A stretch of 64,000 bases of DNA, taken from contig NZ_CP158296.1 of the NCBI RefSeq assembly GCF_040256395.1, forward strand, positions 1-64,000. The letters are read 5' to 3'. Each line of letters starts with the position of its first letter. Within the stretch, counting starts at the first letter, position 1. The position numbers and the translations under genes are program-made. This DNA is from Deinococcus sonorensis KR-87 (GTDB lineage: Bacteria > Deinococcota > Deinococci > Deinococcales > Deinococcaceae). The notes under the pieces were generated by a model that was given only the letters and a program-made list of their open reading frames with translations, did no database searches and was not told the origin of the DNA. Shown piece after piece: positions 1 to 8,357 of this stretch.

Positions 1-1
1 C

Positions 2-628
2 GTGTCGTGGCGCCCGCTGATCTCCAAATTCGGCTACAGCCTGGGCTTTCTGATCGTGATTCTGGGCCGCCAGCAGCTGTTCACCGAGAACACCCTGACG
101 CCCATCCTGCCGCTGCTGCACCGCTTCAGCATGCAGCGGCTCTGGCAGGTGCTTCGGCTGTGGGGCGTGGTGCTGCTCACCAACCTGATCGGCGCGTTCC
201 TGTTCGCGTTCGTGATCAGCCACACCGACGCGTTCGAGTCCGGGACGCGCGCCACCTTCGCGGACATCGGCCGCGCCGCCGCCGACCACCCGTTCTGGAC
301 CATCGTGATCCGGGGCGTCTTTGCCGGCTGGCTGATCGCGCTGATGGTCTGGCTGCTCCCGGCTGCCGAGGTGGCGCGGGTCAGCATCATCATCATCCTG
401 ACCTTCATCGTGGGCCTCGCGGAGTTCAGCCACATCATCGCGGGGTCGGTGGAGGTGCTGTACCTGGTCACCACCGGCGCCCTGAGCTTCACCAAGTACC
501 TGGGCAGCTACATGGTGCCGACCCTGCTCGGCAACATTCTGGGCGGCGTGTCGTTGGTGGCAGCGCTCAACCACGCGCAGGTGGTGGCCGGCAGCAACAA
601 GGCCAAGTCGGACGAGAAAGGCGGTTAA
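2..628 (+). CDS. Formate/nitrite transporter (FNT) family channel, 5' end cut off
   Basis: The last 208 residues of a multi-pass membrane protein are visible. The segment LGRQQLFTENT near the start matches the conserved third-helix region of FNT/YfdC-type channels, followed by about four hydrophobic helices. FNT members normally have 260-310 residues, so 60-100 residues lie outside the window and the GTG at position 2 is not the true start. The family passes formate, nitrite or related small anions across the inner membrane; the substrate cannot be read from sequence. A good ribosome binding site for the next gene follows after 10 bases, so the two are probably co-transcribed. Confidence 0.85.
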   Translation: MSWRPLISKFGYSLGFLIVILGRQQLFTENTLTPILPLLHRFSMQRLWQVLRLWGVVLLTNLIGAFLFAFVISHTDAFESGTRATFADIGRAAADHPFWTIVIRGVFAGWLIALMVWLLPAAEVARVSIIIILTFIVGLAEFSHIIAGSVEVLYLVTTGALSFTKYLGSYMVPTLLGNILGGVSLVAALNHAQVVAGSNKAKSDEKGG

Positions 629-638
629 AAGGAGCACT

Positions 639-1160
639 ATGCCTGAGACACCTCCACCTTCCGGCCGCGTGCCGGACACGGTCTGGGCGCCGCTGGCGGC
701 CGGACTGCTGATGCTGGCGGCTGGACTGGTGGGGCTGGGCCTCCAGCAGCCGCTGCTGTTTCCCAGCCTGGGGCCCACCGCCTTCCTGCAGGCCGAAACG
801 CCGGACCAGCCGAGCGCCCGGCCCTACAACACCCTGGTCGGGCACCTGATCGGCCTGCTGTCGGGCTTCCTGGCCGTGTGGCTCACCCACGCGTCGAGCG
901 CGCCGAGCGTGCTTTCGGCCCACGTCCTGACCGCGCCCCGGGTGTGGGCGTCGGTGCTGGCAGTGATTCTGACGCTGCTGGGCGGCCTGCTGCTGAACGC
1001 CTCGCATCCACCGGCGGCGGCCACCACGCTGCTGGTCTCGCTGGGCGGCTTCCCCGTCTCGCTGCACAGCGCAGTCACGGTGATGGGCGGCGTGCTGCTG
1101 GTCACGCTGCTCGGAGAACTCCTGCGACAGGCGCGGCTGAGACAGAAAGCGCCCGACTGA
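639..1160 (+). CDS. HPP family integral membrane protein
   Basis: The protein has 173 residues and about four membrane helices. The family signature is visible as SHPPAAATTLL around residues 125-135. HPP proteins include plastid and cyanobacterial nitrite transporters, so placement directly after an FNT-type channel is suggestive of anion transport, but that is inference. The start follows an AAAAGGAG ribosome site seven to eight bases upstream. It ends 50 bases before the antiporter operon, so it may share that transcript. Confidence 0.85.
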   Translation: MPETPPPSGRVPDTVWAPLAAGLLMLAAGLVGLGLQQPLLFPSLGPTAFLQAETPDQPSARPYNTLVGHLIGLLSGFLAVWLTHASSAPSVLSAHVLTAPRVWASVLAVILTLLGGLLLNASHPPAAATTLLVSLGGFPVSLHSAVTVMGGVLLVTLLGELLRQARLRQKAPD

Positions 1161-1210
1161 CCCGTCAGGCTCGCCCGGTCCCAGGAATCCAGCGGAACAG
1201 GAGGAAACGA

Positions 1211-1699
1211 ATGCCCAAGGAAGGTCAGGGACGATTCTGGATCGCCGAACTCGCCGTGCTCTTCGGGGTCTGGCTGCTGTTCGTGTCCAAGCTGGAGCGC
1301 GCCGAGTCGCTGATCGGCCTCGTCGCGGCCGGGCTGGCGGCGCTCATGACGGCAGTGGTGCGAGGAACGGACCTTGCGCGCTTCTGTCCGCCGGTCCGGA
1401 CACTGCTGCAGCTATGGCGGGTGCCCCTGGCGGTGGTCAGCGACACGTTCACCGTATTCAGGGCTCTGTTCGCCACGCTGCTGGGCAAGCCTCTGCCGGG
1501 ACGGATAAGCAGCGTCCGCTTCGACCCTGGCGGAGACGACGCACGTTCGGCCGCAAGGCGGGCGCTGGCGGTCGGCGCGCTCACCACGGCACCGAACAGC
1601 ATCGTCATTGAGATTGACAGGCAACGCGGTCTGCTGATGGTCCATGAGCTTGTTCCGGCGGATGTGGCGAGCACGCTCCGCGCGTTGGAGCTCCAGTGA
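1211..1699 (+). CDS. mnhE: Mrp-type cation/H+ antiporter subunit E
   Basis: The 162-residue protein begins with two or more hydrophobic helices (ELAVLFGVWLLF and following) and has a cytosolic tail containing PNSIVIEIDR, typical of MnhE/MrpE. The ATG is preceded by AGGAGGAAACGA, an excellent ribosome site. It is the first of seven tightly overlapping genes in the order E-F-G-MbhD-B-C-D. MnhE helps assemble the membrane complex that exchanges Na+ (or other cations) for protons. The stop overlaps the next start as GTGA. Confidence 0.88.
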   Translation: MPKEGQGRFWIAELAVLFGVWLLFVSKLERAESLIGLVAAGLAALMTAVVRGTDLARFCPPVRTLLQLWRVPLAVVSDTFTVFRALFATLLGKPLPGRISSVRFDPGGDDARSAARRALAVGALTTAPNSIVIEIDRQRGLLMVHELVPADVASTLRALELQ

Positions 1700-1947
1700 A
1701 CGTGTGGCTGATCGCCGCGACCGTCATGCTGCTCGCCCTGCTGCCGTGCGGCGTGGTGTGCGTCCGGGGCAACGCGGTGCAGCGTCTGGTGGGCCTTGAA
1801 CTCGCCGGGCTGCTCACTGCCCTGACGATGGTGCTGCTGGCCGAGGTGTTTGACCGGGATCTGTACTTCGATCTGGCGCTCGCGTGTGCGCTGATGTCAT
1901 TCGGTGGGGGACTGGTGTTCACCCGCTTTCTGGAGCGGTGGCTGTGA
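1696..1947 (+). CDS. mnhF: Mrp-type antiporter subunit F
   Basis: An 83-residue protein with three predicted membrane helices, matching the size and layout of MnhF/MrpF. The segment RGNAVQRLVGLELAG resembles the conserved loop between helices one and two. It starts with GTG inside the stop of mnhE (GTGA overlap) and overlaps the next gene in the same way, which implies translational coupling. Confidence 0.85.
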   Translation: MNVWLIAATVMLLALLPCGVVCVRGNAVQRLVGLELAGLLTALTMVLLAEVFDRDLYFDLALACALMSFGGGLVFTRFLERWL

Positions 1948-2270
1948 ATGCGGCGCATCTGGCGGTGAGCGTCCTGCTGACGCTCGGCGTGGTGGTGGCG
2001 GCGCTGTGCGTGGTGGGGGTTCTGGTCGGCCGGGACGTCTACCAGAAGCTGCATTACCTCGGGCCGGTCGCTCCGGTGAGCGGCGTGCTCATCGCGGCGG
2101 CCGTCATCGTCAAGGAAGGGCTGACGCAGGCTGGCATCAAGGCGGCGCTGGTGGCGCTGGTGCTGCTCGTCTCGGGCGCGGTGCTCACCCACGCCACAGC
2201 CCGCGCGGCGTTCATCCGCGAGGGTGCCGGTCCGGCACCCGGAGCCGCACCCGCACGAAAGGAGGGCTGA
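1944..2270 (+). CDS. mnhG: Mrp-type antiporter subunit G
   Basis: A 108-residue protein with three hydrophobic segments. GRDVYQKLHYLGPVAP is the hallmark MnhG loop (the family usually reads D-x-Y-x-R-L-H). I place the start at the GTG overlapping the mnhF stop; an open frame further upstream lies inside mnhF and is not needed. MnhG is part of the small-subunit module that builds the ion pathway with MnhE and MnhF. Confidence 0.87.
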   Translation: MNAAHLAVSVLLTLGVVVAALCVVGVLVGRDVYQKLHYLGPVAPVSGVLIAAAVIVKEGLTQAGIKAALVALVLLVSGAVLTHATARAAFIREGAGPAPGAAPARKEG

Positions 2271-2273
2271 CGA

Positions 2274-2513
2274 ATGAATGGGTTGCAGGTCATTATTCTG
2301 GTGCTGGTGGGCCTGGGAGGGACGTGCGTGGTGTTCACCCGTGAGCCGGTCCGGCAGGCCATCGCCCTGACCTTCTTCGGGCTGCTGCTGGCCCTGATGT
2401 TCCTGATTCTGCAGGCGCCGGACGTGGCGCTTTCCCAGCTCGTGGTCGGCGCGGTGGTGCTGCCGCTGATGATTCTGCTGGTGGTCGCCAAGATCCGGAG
2501 GCAGTCCCAGTGA
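2274..2513 (+). CDS. DUF4040/MbhD-like small membrane subunit of the antiporter
   Basis: A 79-residue protein with two to three membrane helices. The segment LQAPDVALSQLVVGAVVLPL is characteristic of the MbhD-like domain (DUF4040). In ordinary MrpA this domain is fused to the C-terminal part of the large subunit. Here it is a separate gene, as in archaeal Mbh and some thermophile Mrp operons. It overlaps the next gene by GTGA. Confidence 0.82.
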   Translation: MNGLQVIILVLVGLGGTCVVFTREPVRQAIALTFFGLLLALMFLILQAPDVALSQLVVGAVVLPLMILLVVAKIRRQSQ

Positions 2514-3271
2514 GCGTGACGCTCCGGCGGTGGCTGTTCTTTCCGGCGGTCCTGGTGATGGCGGCGCTTCTGGTGTGGGGCCTGGCCGGCGTGCCGCCAT
2601 TCGGGCAGGAGCACAGTGTCTACGCAGACAAGCTGAACCACGTCACGGTCGCGGAACGGCACGTCACCAACGTGGTGGCGGCGGTGACCTTCGACTACCG
2701 CGGCTTCGACACCCTGGGCGAGGAATTCATCCTGTTCACCTCGGTGATCGGCGCCACCGTGCTGCTGCGCCAGTTGAATGACGAGGAGAAAGCCACCACC
2801 CCGGACGAGGCCGCCAACCGTCAGGTCCCGCCGAACAGCGACGCGGTCCGCTCCCTGACGCTGGGACTGATCGGGCCGCTGGCCGTGTTCGCCCTCTACC
2901 TCATCGCCCACGGGCACACCTCGCCCGGAGGCGGCTTTCAGGGGGGCGCGGTGCTGGCCACCGCCCTGCTGCTGGTCTACCTCGCCGGAAACGTGGACCT
3001 GTTTCAGGGTGCCACCTCGCACGCCCTGATGGAGGGACTGGAGACGCTGGGCCTGGGGGCGTTCGTGCTGCTCGGGCTGGCCGGTCTGGTAATCGGCGCC
3101 GGGTTTCTGGAGAACGTGCTGCCGCTCGGGCAGGCGAAGGCCGTGACTTCCGGCGGGCACATTCCGCTGCTGAACGTGGCGACGGGCCTGGCCGTCGGTG
3201 CTGGACTGGTGCTGCTGTTCAAAAGCTTCCTGGAGCAGACGCTGGAACTGCGCCGGGACGGTGAAGCATGA
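2510..3271 (+). CDS. mnhB: MbhE-MnhB fusion-like subunit of the antiporter
   Basis: The 253-residue protein starts with a hydrophobic helix, then a segment VTNVVAAVTFDYRGFDTLGE that is typical of the MbhE-like C-terminal end of MrpA (about residues 45-85). It continues with a MnhB domain containing HGHTSPGGGFQGG (about residues 140-155), the strongest signature of MnhB/MrpB. Two parts that are separate in many operons are thus joined. The GTG start overlaps the previous stop. Confidence 0.87.
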   Translation: MSVTLRRWLFFPAVLVMAALLVWGLAGVPPFGQEHSVYADKLNHVTVAERHVTNVVAAVTFDYRGFDTLGEEFILFTSVIGATVLLRQLNDEEKATTPDEAANRQVPPNSDAVRSLTLGLIGPLAVFALYLIAHGHTSPGGGFQGGAVLATALLLVYLAGNVDLFQGATSHALMEGLETLGLGAFVLLGLAGLVIGAGFLENVLPLGQAKAVTSGGHIPLLNVATGLAVGAGLVLLFKSFLEQTLELRRDGEA

Positions 3272-3612
3272 CCTTTCTGCCCTATCTGGTGGTGGTGTGG
3301 CTGGTGGTGGTCAGCCTGTACGGCATGGTGACCAGCCGCAACCTGATTCACCTGATCATGTGCCTGGCCGTGATGCAGTCCTCGACTTACGTGCTGCTGC
3401 TCGCCCTCGGCTTCAGGACCGGCGGGACGGCGCCCATCTTTCAGGACATTGACGTGGGCACCCGCGCGGTCGATCCGGTGGTCCAGGCGTTGATGCTGAC
3501 CGACGTGGTGGTGGAGGCGACGGTGATGGCGCTGCTGCTGGCCATGACCGTGCAGGTGCATAAGCACACCGGCACCCTCGACCCGGATCAGCTGCGGGCG
3601 CTGAAAGGCTGA
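3268..3612 (+). CDS. mnhC: Mrp-type antiporter subunit C (NuoK-like)
   Basis: A 114-residue, three-helix protein homologous to complex I subunit NuoK. The stretch DVGTRAVDPVVQALMLTDVVV is the conserved MnhC segment with DP-(I/V)-x-QAL-x-LT. It overlaps the preceding gene by ATGA. MnhC pairs with the large antiporter-like subunit MnhD that follows. Confidence 0.9.
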   Translation: MTFLPYLVVVWLVVVSLYGMVTSRNLIHLIMCLAVMQSSTYVLLLALGFRTGGTAPIFQDIDVGTRAVDPVVQALMLTDVVVEATVMALLLAMTVQVHKHTGTLDPDQLRALKG

Positions 3613-3675
3613 GATGCCCCGGCCCATGAACGGAGAACTCAGGCGGGGCCCTTGCCCCGGCCTGCTGAGGGCCGC

Positions 3676-5475
3676 ATGAACCTGCCCCCGCTGATCGTCG
3701 CGATGCCGTTGCTGGCCGCCATCCTGCTCGCTGTCTTCACCAAGGTGCTGCGCCCACGTGTGGCCGACGTGGTGGCCATCGCGGCAGCGCTGGGCGTGAG
3801 CGTGATGTGCGGCTTCCTGTACCGTCAGAGCCTGTCGTCCCCGCTGGTCCACTGGTTCGGCGGCTGGAGACCCCGGGGGGGCGTGGCGGTGGGCATCTCC
3901 TTCGTGGTTGATCCGGCGGGTGCAGGACTGGCGGTGCTGGTCAGCGTGCTGATGTTGGCCGCACTGGTGTATTCCGCCCGTTACTTCGAGAAGGTCGGCA
4001 CGCTGTACCACACGCTGATGCTGGTCTTTCTCGGCGCGATGTGCGGTTTCTGCCTCACCGGCGACCTGTTCAATCTGTTCGTGTTCTTCGAGCTGATGGG
4101 CGCCGCTGCGTACGCCCTGTGCGGCTACAAGACCGAGGAACCGGGCCCGCTGCAGGGCGCCCTGAACTTCGCCGTCGTCAACACCGTCGGGGCGTTTCTG
4201 GTACTGGACGGCCTCGCGCTGCTGTACGCCCGCACCGGAGCGCTCAACCTCGCTCAGATCGCGCAGGCAGTGGGCGATCAGCGCCCGGACGGTCTGCTGA
4301 TCACAGCGTTCGTGCTGCTGGCGGCCGGGTTCCTGGTGAAGGCGGCGGCCGTGCCGTTTCATTTCTGGCTCGCGGACGCGCACGCCGTGGCCCCCACACC
4401 CGTCTGCATCCTGTTCTCCGGCGTGATGGTGGAGCTCGGCCTCTACGCGGTGGTGCGGCTGTACTGGGTCATCTTCTCCGCGCCCTTCGCCGGGCACGGC
4501 GAGGCCCTGCGTGCCCTCCTGATCACGGCGGGGCTGCTGACGGCCCTGCTCGGAGCGGTGATGTGTTTCCTGCAGCGGCACATCAAACGCCTGCTGGCCT
4601 TCTCGACGGTCAGCCACGTCGGCATCATGCTGATCGGCTTCGGGCTGCTGGACCGCGAAGCGCTGGCGGGCCTGATCGTGTATGTGGCGGGGCACGCGCT
4701 GGTCAAGTCGTCGCTGTTTCTCGGCGCCGGGCTGCTGCTGCACCGCTTCGGCAGCGTGGATGAACTGAAATTGCACGGGCGAGCGCGGCGTGTTCCGCTG
4801 CTGGCGGGCGTGTTTGTCCTGGGCGCGTTCGGCCTGGCCGGGCTTCCCACGTTCGGCACCTTTCTGGGTGAAGCCCTGATGTCGGAAGCCGCCGAGCACC
4901 ACGACTACGCCTGGCTGTCATGGTGCTCCATGCTGGCAGCGGCATTGACGGGCGCCGCCGTACTCCGGATGACCGCGCGCGTCTTTTTCGGATGGGGTGC
5001 CGCACCAGATGAAGCCGCTCGCCCGCCCACCACCGAGGATGAGCAGCGCGAAACGCGGAACGACCACACCCGGCTTCCGCTGGTGATGGTCGTGCCAACT
5101 GTCCTGCTGGCGGTCACGGGCCTCTTCTCTGGCCTGACTCCGGGCGCAGCCGGAGCGGCACACCTCGCCGCGGAACGACTTCATGACCGCCCGGCGTACA
5201 TCGCACGGGTGCTGGACGACCAACCGGTTCCGCCCCCAGCGCCCGCCACCACGCCAGCACTCACGACTCCGCTCCTGCACGGCCTGGCTTCTGCCGCCGC
5301 CGCCCTGATTCTGGCGTGTCTGGCCCTGTTCCGCCCACGACTCCGGCTGCCGGGCACCGTGCGTGGGGTGGCCGAACTGAGGCAGGTGCACAGCGGCCAC
5401 ATCGGCGATTACGTCGCGTGGCTGACTCTGGGCGTCGCGGTGTTTGGAGTCAGCTGCGCCGTTCTGCTTCGGTGA
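3676..5475 (+). CDS. mnhD: Mrp-type antiporter subunit D (ND2/ND4/ND5-like proton channel)
   Basis: The 599-residue protein has about 14 membrane helices and the proton-translocating antiporter domain of complex I. FELMGAAAYALCGYK (around residue 140), the lysine in FLVKAAAVPFHFWLADAHAVAPTPV (around residue 220) and FSTVSHVG are visible. It is longer than a typical MnhD (about 500) because of an extra C-terminal loop and helix pair. I start at the ATG at 3676, preceded by CTGAGGG; a TTG 24 bases upstream is also in frame. No second antiporter-like subunit (MnhA/ND5) is found in the operon. Confidence 0.9.
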   Translation: MNLPPLIVAMPLLAAILLAVFTKVLRPRVADVVAIAAALGVSVMCGFLYRQSLSSPLVHWFGGWRPRGGVAVGISFVVDPAGAGLAVLVSVLMLAALVYSARYFEKVGTLYHTLMLVFLGAMCGFCLTGDLFNLFVFFELMGAAAYALCGYKTEEPGPLQGALNFAVVNTVGAFLVLDGLALLYARTGALNLAQIAQAVGDQRPDGLLITAFVLLAAGFLVKAAAVPFHFWLADAHAVAPTPVCILFSGVMVELGLYAVVRLYWVIFSAPFAGHGEALRALLITAGLLTALLGAVMCFLQRHIKRLLAFSTVSHVGIMLIGFGLLDREALAGLIVYVAGHALVKSSLFLGAGLLLHRFGSVDELKLHGRARRVPLLAGVFVLGAFGLAGLPTFGTFLGEALMSEAAEHHDYAWLSWCSMLAAALTGAAVLRMTARVFFGWGAAPDEAARPPTTEDEQRETRNDHTRLPLVMVVPTVLLAVTGLFSGLTPGAAGAAHLAAERLHDRPAYIARVLDDQPVPPPAPATTPALTTPLLHGLASAAAALILACLALFRPRLRLPGTVRGVAELRQVHSGHIGDYVAWLTLGVAVFGVSCAVLLR

Positions 5476-5548
5476 CCGGTGAACCCGTTATCCAGGGGCA
5501 AGGGTCGTGCTGAACGCGAAGGTTCACGCGCCCTCTGATCGTCGTCCA

Positions 5549-6679
5549 TTAATGCTCTACTGTCCGTGCGGGCCGCCGCTCCGGGCGCGTGCCCGGAGGG
5601 TCTCCCAGGGCACGGCGACGCCCGGATGGCGGCGCTGGCCGTTGTCCAACCCGCTGCACCAGCAGCACCGTCACCACGGCCACCAGCACTTCCAGACCCA
5701 CGCCCAGCACCCAGAAGGCGCGCGGTGTGTTGATCACGTGGTCGATCAGATAGCCGAAGTTCTGGCCGAAGAAGCCGGTCACCAGGGTCAGCGGCAGGAA
5801 AATGGTGGCCACCATGGTCAGCTGCCGGGAACTGGCTCCCTGGCGGCGGTTTTCCATGGCGTAGTAGATGTCGAAGGCCCGGTCGGCCATGCTGCGCGCC
5901 AGATCAAGGCGCTCCAGGGTGTGGACCGCATGGTCCCGGATGTCGCGGAAGTACGGCACCTCCTGCGGGCTCACCACCGGCGGCCCGGCGCGCACCAGGG
6001 TGCTCAGCACGTCCTTGAGCGGAAACACCACCGCGTGCGCCAGATGGGCCAGCTCACTCAGCTCGAAGATGCGGTGCAGCTGGCGATCATCGTCGGCCTG
6101 CACCGTCATGATCTGCTGCCTCAACTCGGTGAGTTCCCCCTCCAGCTGCTCGGCGAACGGCGCGTATTCATCCACCAGCGCGTCCAGCAGCACATACAGC
6201 AGGCTGCTGGAGTCCTGGCGCCAGTGCTCCGGCACCCGTTCCCAGCGGGTCAGGATCTCCTGCAGCCCGAGACCGCTGCCGTGCCGGACGCTGATCAGAA
6301 AGTGCTCGCCGATGAACAGGTTGAACTCATGGACCCGCAGCTGACCGTGCGGATCCCGCGAGACTCCGTGAGCCACCACGAACTCGAAGTTCGGGTACGA
6401 CTCCACCTTGGCACGCTGATGGGCGTGCAGGGCGTCCTCCACCGCCAGCGGGTGCAGGCGGAACTGCGTCTGGAGCGCCTCCAGGTCCGCCGGGGCCGGG
6501 TCGGTAACGTCGAACCACACGAAGCCGTGCCCGGGGGCGGGCGTGGTCATCCCGGCCTGCCACAGCACGGCGCTGGCCCCGTCCTGGTCAAACATGTAGG
6601 TGTGAACAGCGCTGTTGACCGGCGGTGCGGGAGTGACAGGGGCAGGGATCGGGGTGGGAGCGGGCAGGGGGTCGGGCAT
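5549..6679 (-). CDS. corA: CorA-family divalent cation transporter with a GQN motif
   Basis: The 376-residue protein has a proline-rich N-terminus, the CorA cytosolic funnel domain (HPLAVEDALHAHQRAKVE at about residues 76-93) and two C-terminal membrane helices. The helix-one signature reads GFFGQNFGYL, so the usual GMN triad is GQN at residues 305-307. CorA pentamers move Mg2+ or Co2+ inwards, and the GMN loop forms the outer selectivity filter; variant loops are known in distant members. It converges with mnhD and diverges from the FAD monooxygenase. Confidence 0.88.
   Translation of the reverse strand: MPDPLPAPTPIPAPVTPAPPVNSAVHTYMFDQDGASAVLWQAGMTTPAPGHGFVWFDVTDPAPADLEALQTQFRLHPLAVEDALHAHQRAKVESYPNFEFVVAHGVSRDPHGQLRVHEFNLFIGEHFLISVRHGSGLGLQEILTRWERVPEHWRQDSSSLLYVLLDALVDEYAPFAEQLEGELTELRQQIMTVQADDDRQLHRIFELSELAHLAHAVVFPLKDVLSTLVRAGPPVVSPQEVPYFRDIRDHAVHTLERLDLARSMADRAFDIYYAMENRRQGASSRQLTMVATIFLPLTLVTGFFGQNFGYLIDHVINTPRAFWVLGVGLEVLVAVVTVLLVQRVGQRPAPPSGRRRALGDPPGTRPERRPARTVEH
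5579..5598. terminator. Hairpin at the end of convergent mnhD/corA
   Basis: An 8-base-pair GC stem (CTCCGGGC / GCCCGGAG) with a four-base loop. It lies inside the last codons of corA and 100 bases after the mnhD stop. There is no U tract. It could stop the antiporter transcript before it runs antisense through corA, but this is weak evidence. Confidence 0.3.
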
Positions 6680-6957
6680 GGCAGGTCTCCTGAGACGTCA
6701 CAATGGCGCCTGCCTTCACCATGCCACAGGCAATGTTCAGCCTGTCCCCGAACCTTGATGAAGGCGTCCTGAGGATGTCGGCGGTGGTAAGGATGCGTAT
6801 GCCAGCGCGACTCGCTGCAGGTTCTGCCACCTTTCCAAAAACTTCAGATGTGAGCTGCGTTCAGCTGTGCTGTCTGGAACCCGTGATTCGCTTCATGCTT
6901 GCCTTCGCGCCAGATGAGACCGTCGGACCCGATACACCCGCTCTCCCGCTCCGGTTC

Positions 6958-6963
6958 GATACT
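6958..6963 (+). promoter_or_regulatory. Possible -10 box giving a leaderless transcript for the FAD monooxygenase
   Basis: GATACT lies seven bases before the ATG at 6970, so transcription would begin at or next to the start codon. No Shine-Dalgarno sequence is present. Leaderless messages are common in Deinococcus. No convincing -35 box is visible, so this is only a candidate. Confidence 0.3.
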
Positions 6964-6969
6964 CCCCGC

Positions 6970-8223
6970 ATGACCAGAGCTGGGGCAGGTGAGGTGGTGA
7001 TCGCTGGGGGCGGCCCGGCAGGCATGGTGCTGGCCCTGCTGCTGGCACGTCAGGGGGTGCCGGTGACGGTGCTGGAGGCCGCGCGCGACTTCAACCGCGC
7101 TTTCCGGGGCGACACCCTGCATCCGGCGACGTTGGAACTGATGGCCCAGCTTGGACTGGTGGACGCCCTGCTGGCGCTGCCGCACACCCGCGCCGGAGCG
7201 GCCCGCTTCATTACGCCCACCCGAATTCAGACGCTCGCCAACTTCGCCCACCTGCGCTCCCCGTACCCGTACCTGGCGGTGATGAGCCAGACGCGCTTTC
7301 TGGAGTTTCTGCATGCTGAACTCCAGCGGTACCCGTGGGCCTCGGTGGAGTTCGGGGCGCGGGTGCAGGCCCTGCTGGGCGTGCCGGGCGGCCCGGTCAC
7401 CGGTGTGCGCTACCAGCAGGACGGCCAGCTGCACGAGCGGCAGGCGACGCTGACGGTCGGGGCGGACGGGCGCTTCTCGCAGGTGCGGGCCGTGTCGGGC
7501 CTGACGCTGCAGGTGCTGTCGCCCGGCCAGGACGTGCTGTGGTTCTCGCTCCCCCGCCGCGCCTCTGACCCGCACGGCAGCATCGACCTGCATGTCAGCC
7601 ACGGGCACTGTCTGGTCACCACGGATCACGGCGAGCGCTGGCAGGTGGGCTTCAGCCTGCCGAAAGGCGGGTATGCCGCCGCCAAGCAGGCGGGGCTGGA
7701 CCCCATCAAAGCCACGCTCACCCGCACGCTGCCGTGGCTGACCGACCGGCTGCACCTGCTGACCGAGTGGAGTCAGCTCCGCCTGCTGTCGGTGGAGGTG
7801 TCGCGGCTGCGGCGCTGGTACCGGCCCGGCCTGCTGATGATCGGGGACGCGGCCCACGTGATCTCCCCCATCGGCGGGCTTGGCATCAACATGGCAATTC
7901 AGGACGCGGTGGCGGTCGCCAACCGGCTGATCGTACCGCTCCAGCGCGGCACCGTGCGGACGCGCGACCTGGCGGCGGTGCAGCGCCGCCGCGCGTGGCA
8001 GATCGCGGTGCTGCAGGCGCAGCAGGTGGTGGAGGAACATGAGGTGGTGAGCGTGATGGGCGAACCGCAGGCGGTCCACGTGCCGATGCTGCTGCTGCGC
8101 CTGATCCACCGGATTCCCGGTCTGTACCGGATTCCCGCCTACGTGACCGCCTACGGCCTGAAACCGGAGCGGCTGAGGTCCAGCCTGACCAGAGTGCAAG
8201 AGCCGGTCCTGTCGTCCAGCTGA
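6970..8223 (+). CDS. FAD-dependent monooxygenase (PHBH-like family)
   Basis: The 417-residue protein opens with the Rossmann FAD motif VVIAGGGPAGM (residues 9-19). It carries an internal RGDTLHPATLELMAQLGL segment and the second FAD motif LLMIGDAAHVISPIGGLGINMAIQDA near residues 287-312, all hallmarks of aromatic-ring or polyketide hydroxylases related to p-hydroxybenzoate hydroxylase. It would use NAD(P)H and oxygen in the cytoplasm. The substrate is unknown. In-frame ATGs upstream would add an 89-residue tail unlike the family, so I start immediately before the Rossmann motif. The SDR gene downstream could act in the same pathway. Confidence 0.85.
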   Translation: MTRAGAGEVVIAGGGPAGMVLALLLARQGVPVTVLEAARDFNRAFRGDTLHPATLELMAQLGLVDALLALPHTRAGAARFITPTRIQTLANFAHLRSPYPYLAVMSQTRFLEFLHAELQRYPWASVEFGARVQALLGVPGGPVTGVRYQQDGQLHERQATLTVGADGRFSQVRAVSGLTLQVLSPGQDVLWFSLPRRASDPHGSIDLHVSHGHCLVTTDHGERWQVGFSLPKGGYAAAKQAGLDPIKATLTRTLPWLTDRLHLLTEWSQLRLLSVEVSRLRRWYRPGLLMIGDAAHVISPIGGLGINMAIQDAVAVANRLIVPLQRGTVRTRDLAAVQRRRAWQIAVLQAQQVVEEHEVVSVMGEPQAVHVPMLLLRLIHRIPGLYRIPAYVTAYGLKPERLRSSLTRVQEPVLSSS

Positions 8224-8357
8224 ATGCCGCCAGCCTCGGACCAGCGCAAAGGGAACGGGCTGGTTCCAGTGCGCCAAAGCCCACCCACACTGGACTTCCC
8301 GAGCACGGACGATCAGCCCACGGCTCCACTGCCTGAACCTGTGCTTGACTGAACGGC

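Noticed and set aside
1605..2600. A 331-codon minus-strand frame over mnhF, mnhG and the MbhD-like gene
   Set aside because: Antisense to three overlapping genes with clear Mrp signatures.
3004..4902. A 632-codon open frame on the minus strand through mnhB-mnhC-mnhD
   Set aside because: It is antisense to three well-supported antiporter genes, is extremely rich in Gln, His and Arg, and shows no domain. High GC makes such shadow frames common.
6588..6830. An 80-codon minus-strand frame between corA and the FAD monooxygenase
   Set aside because: It overlaps the corA start and has no family resemblance or ribosome site.
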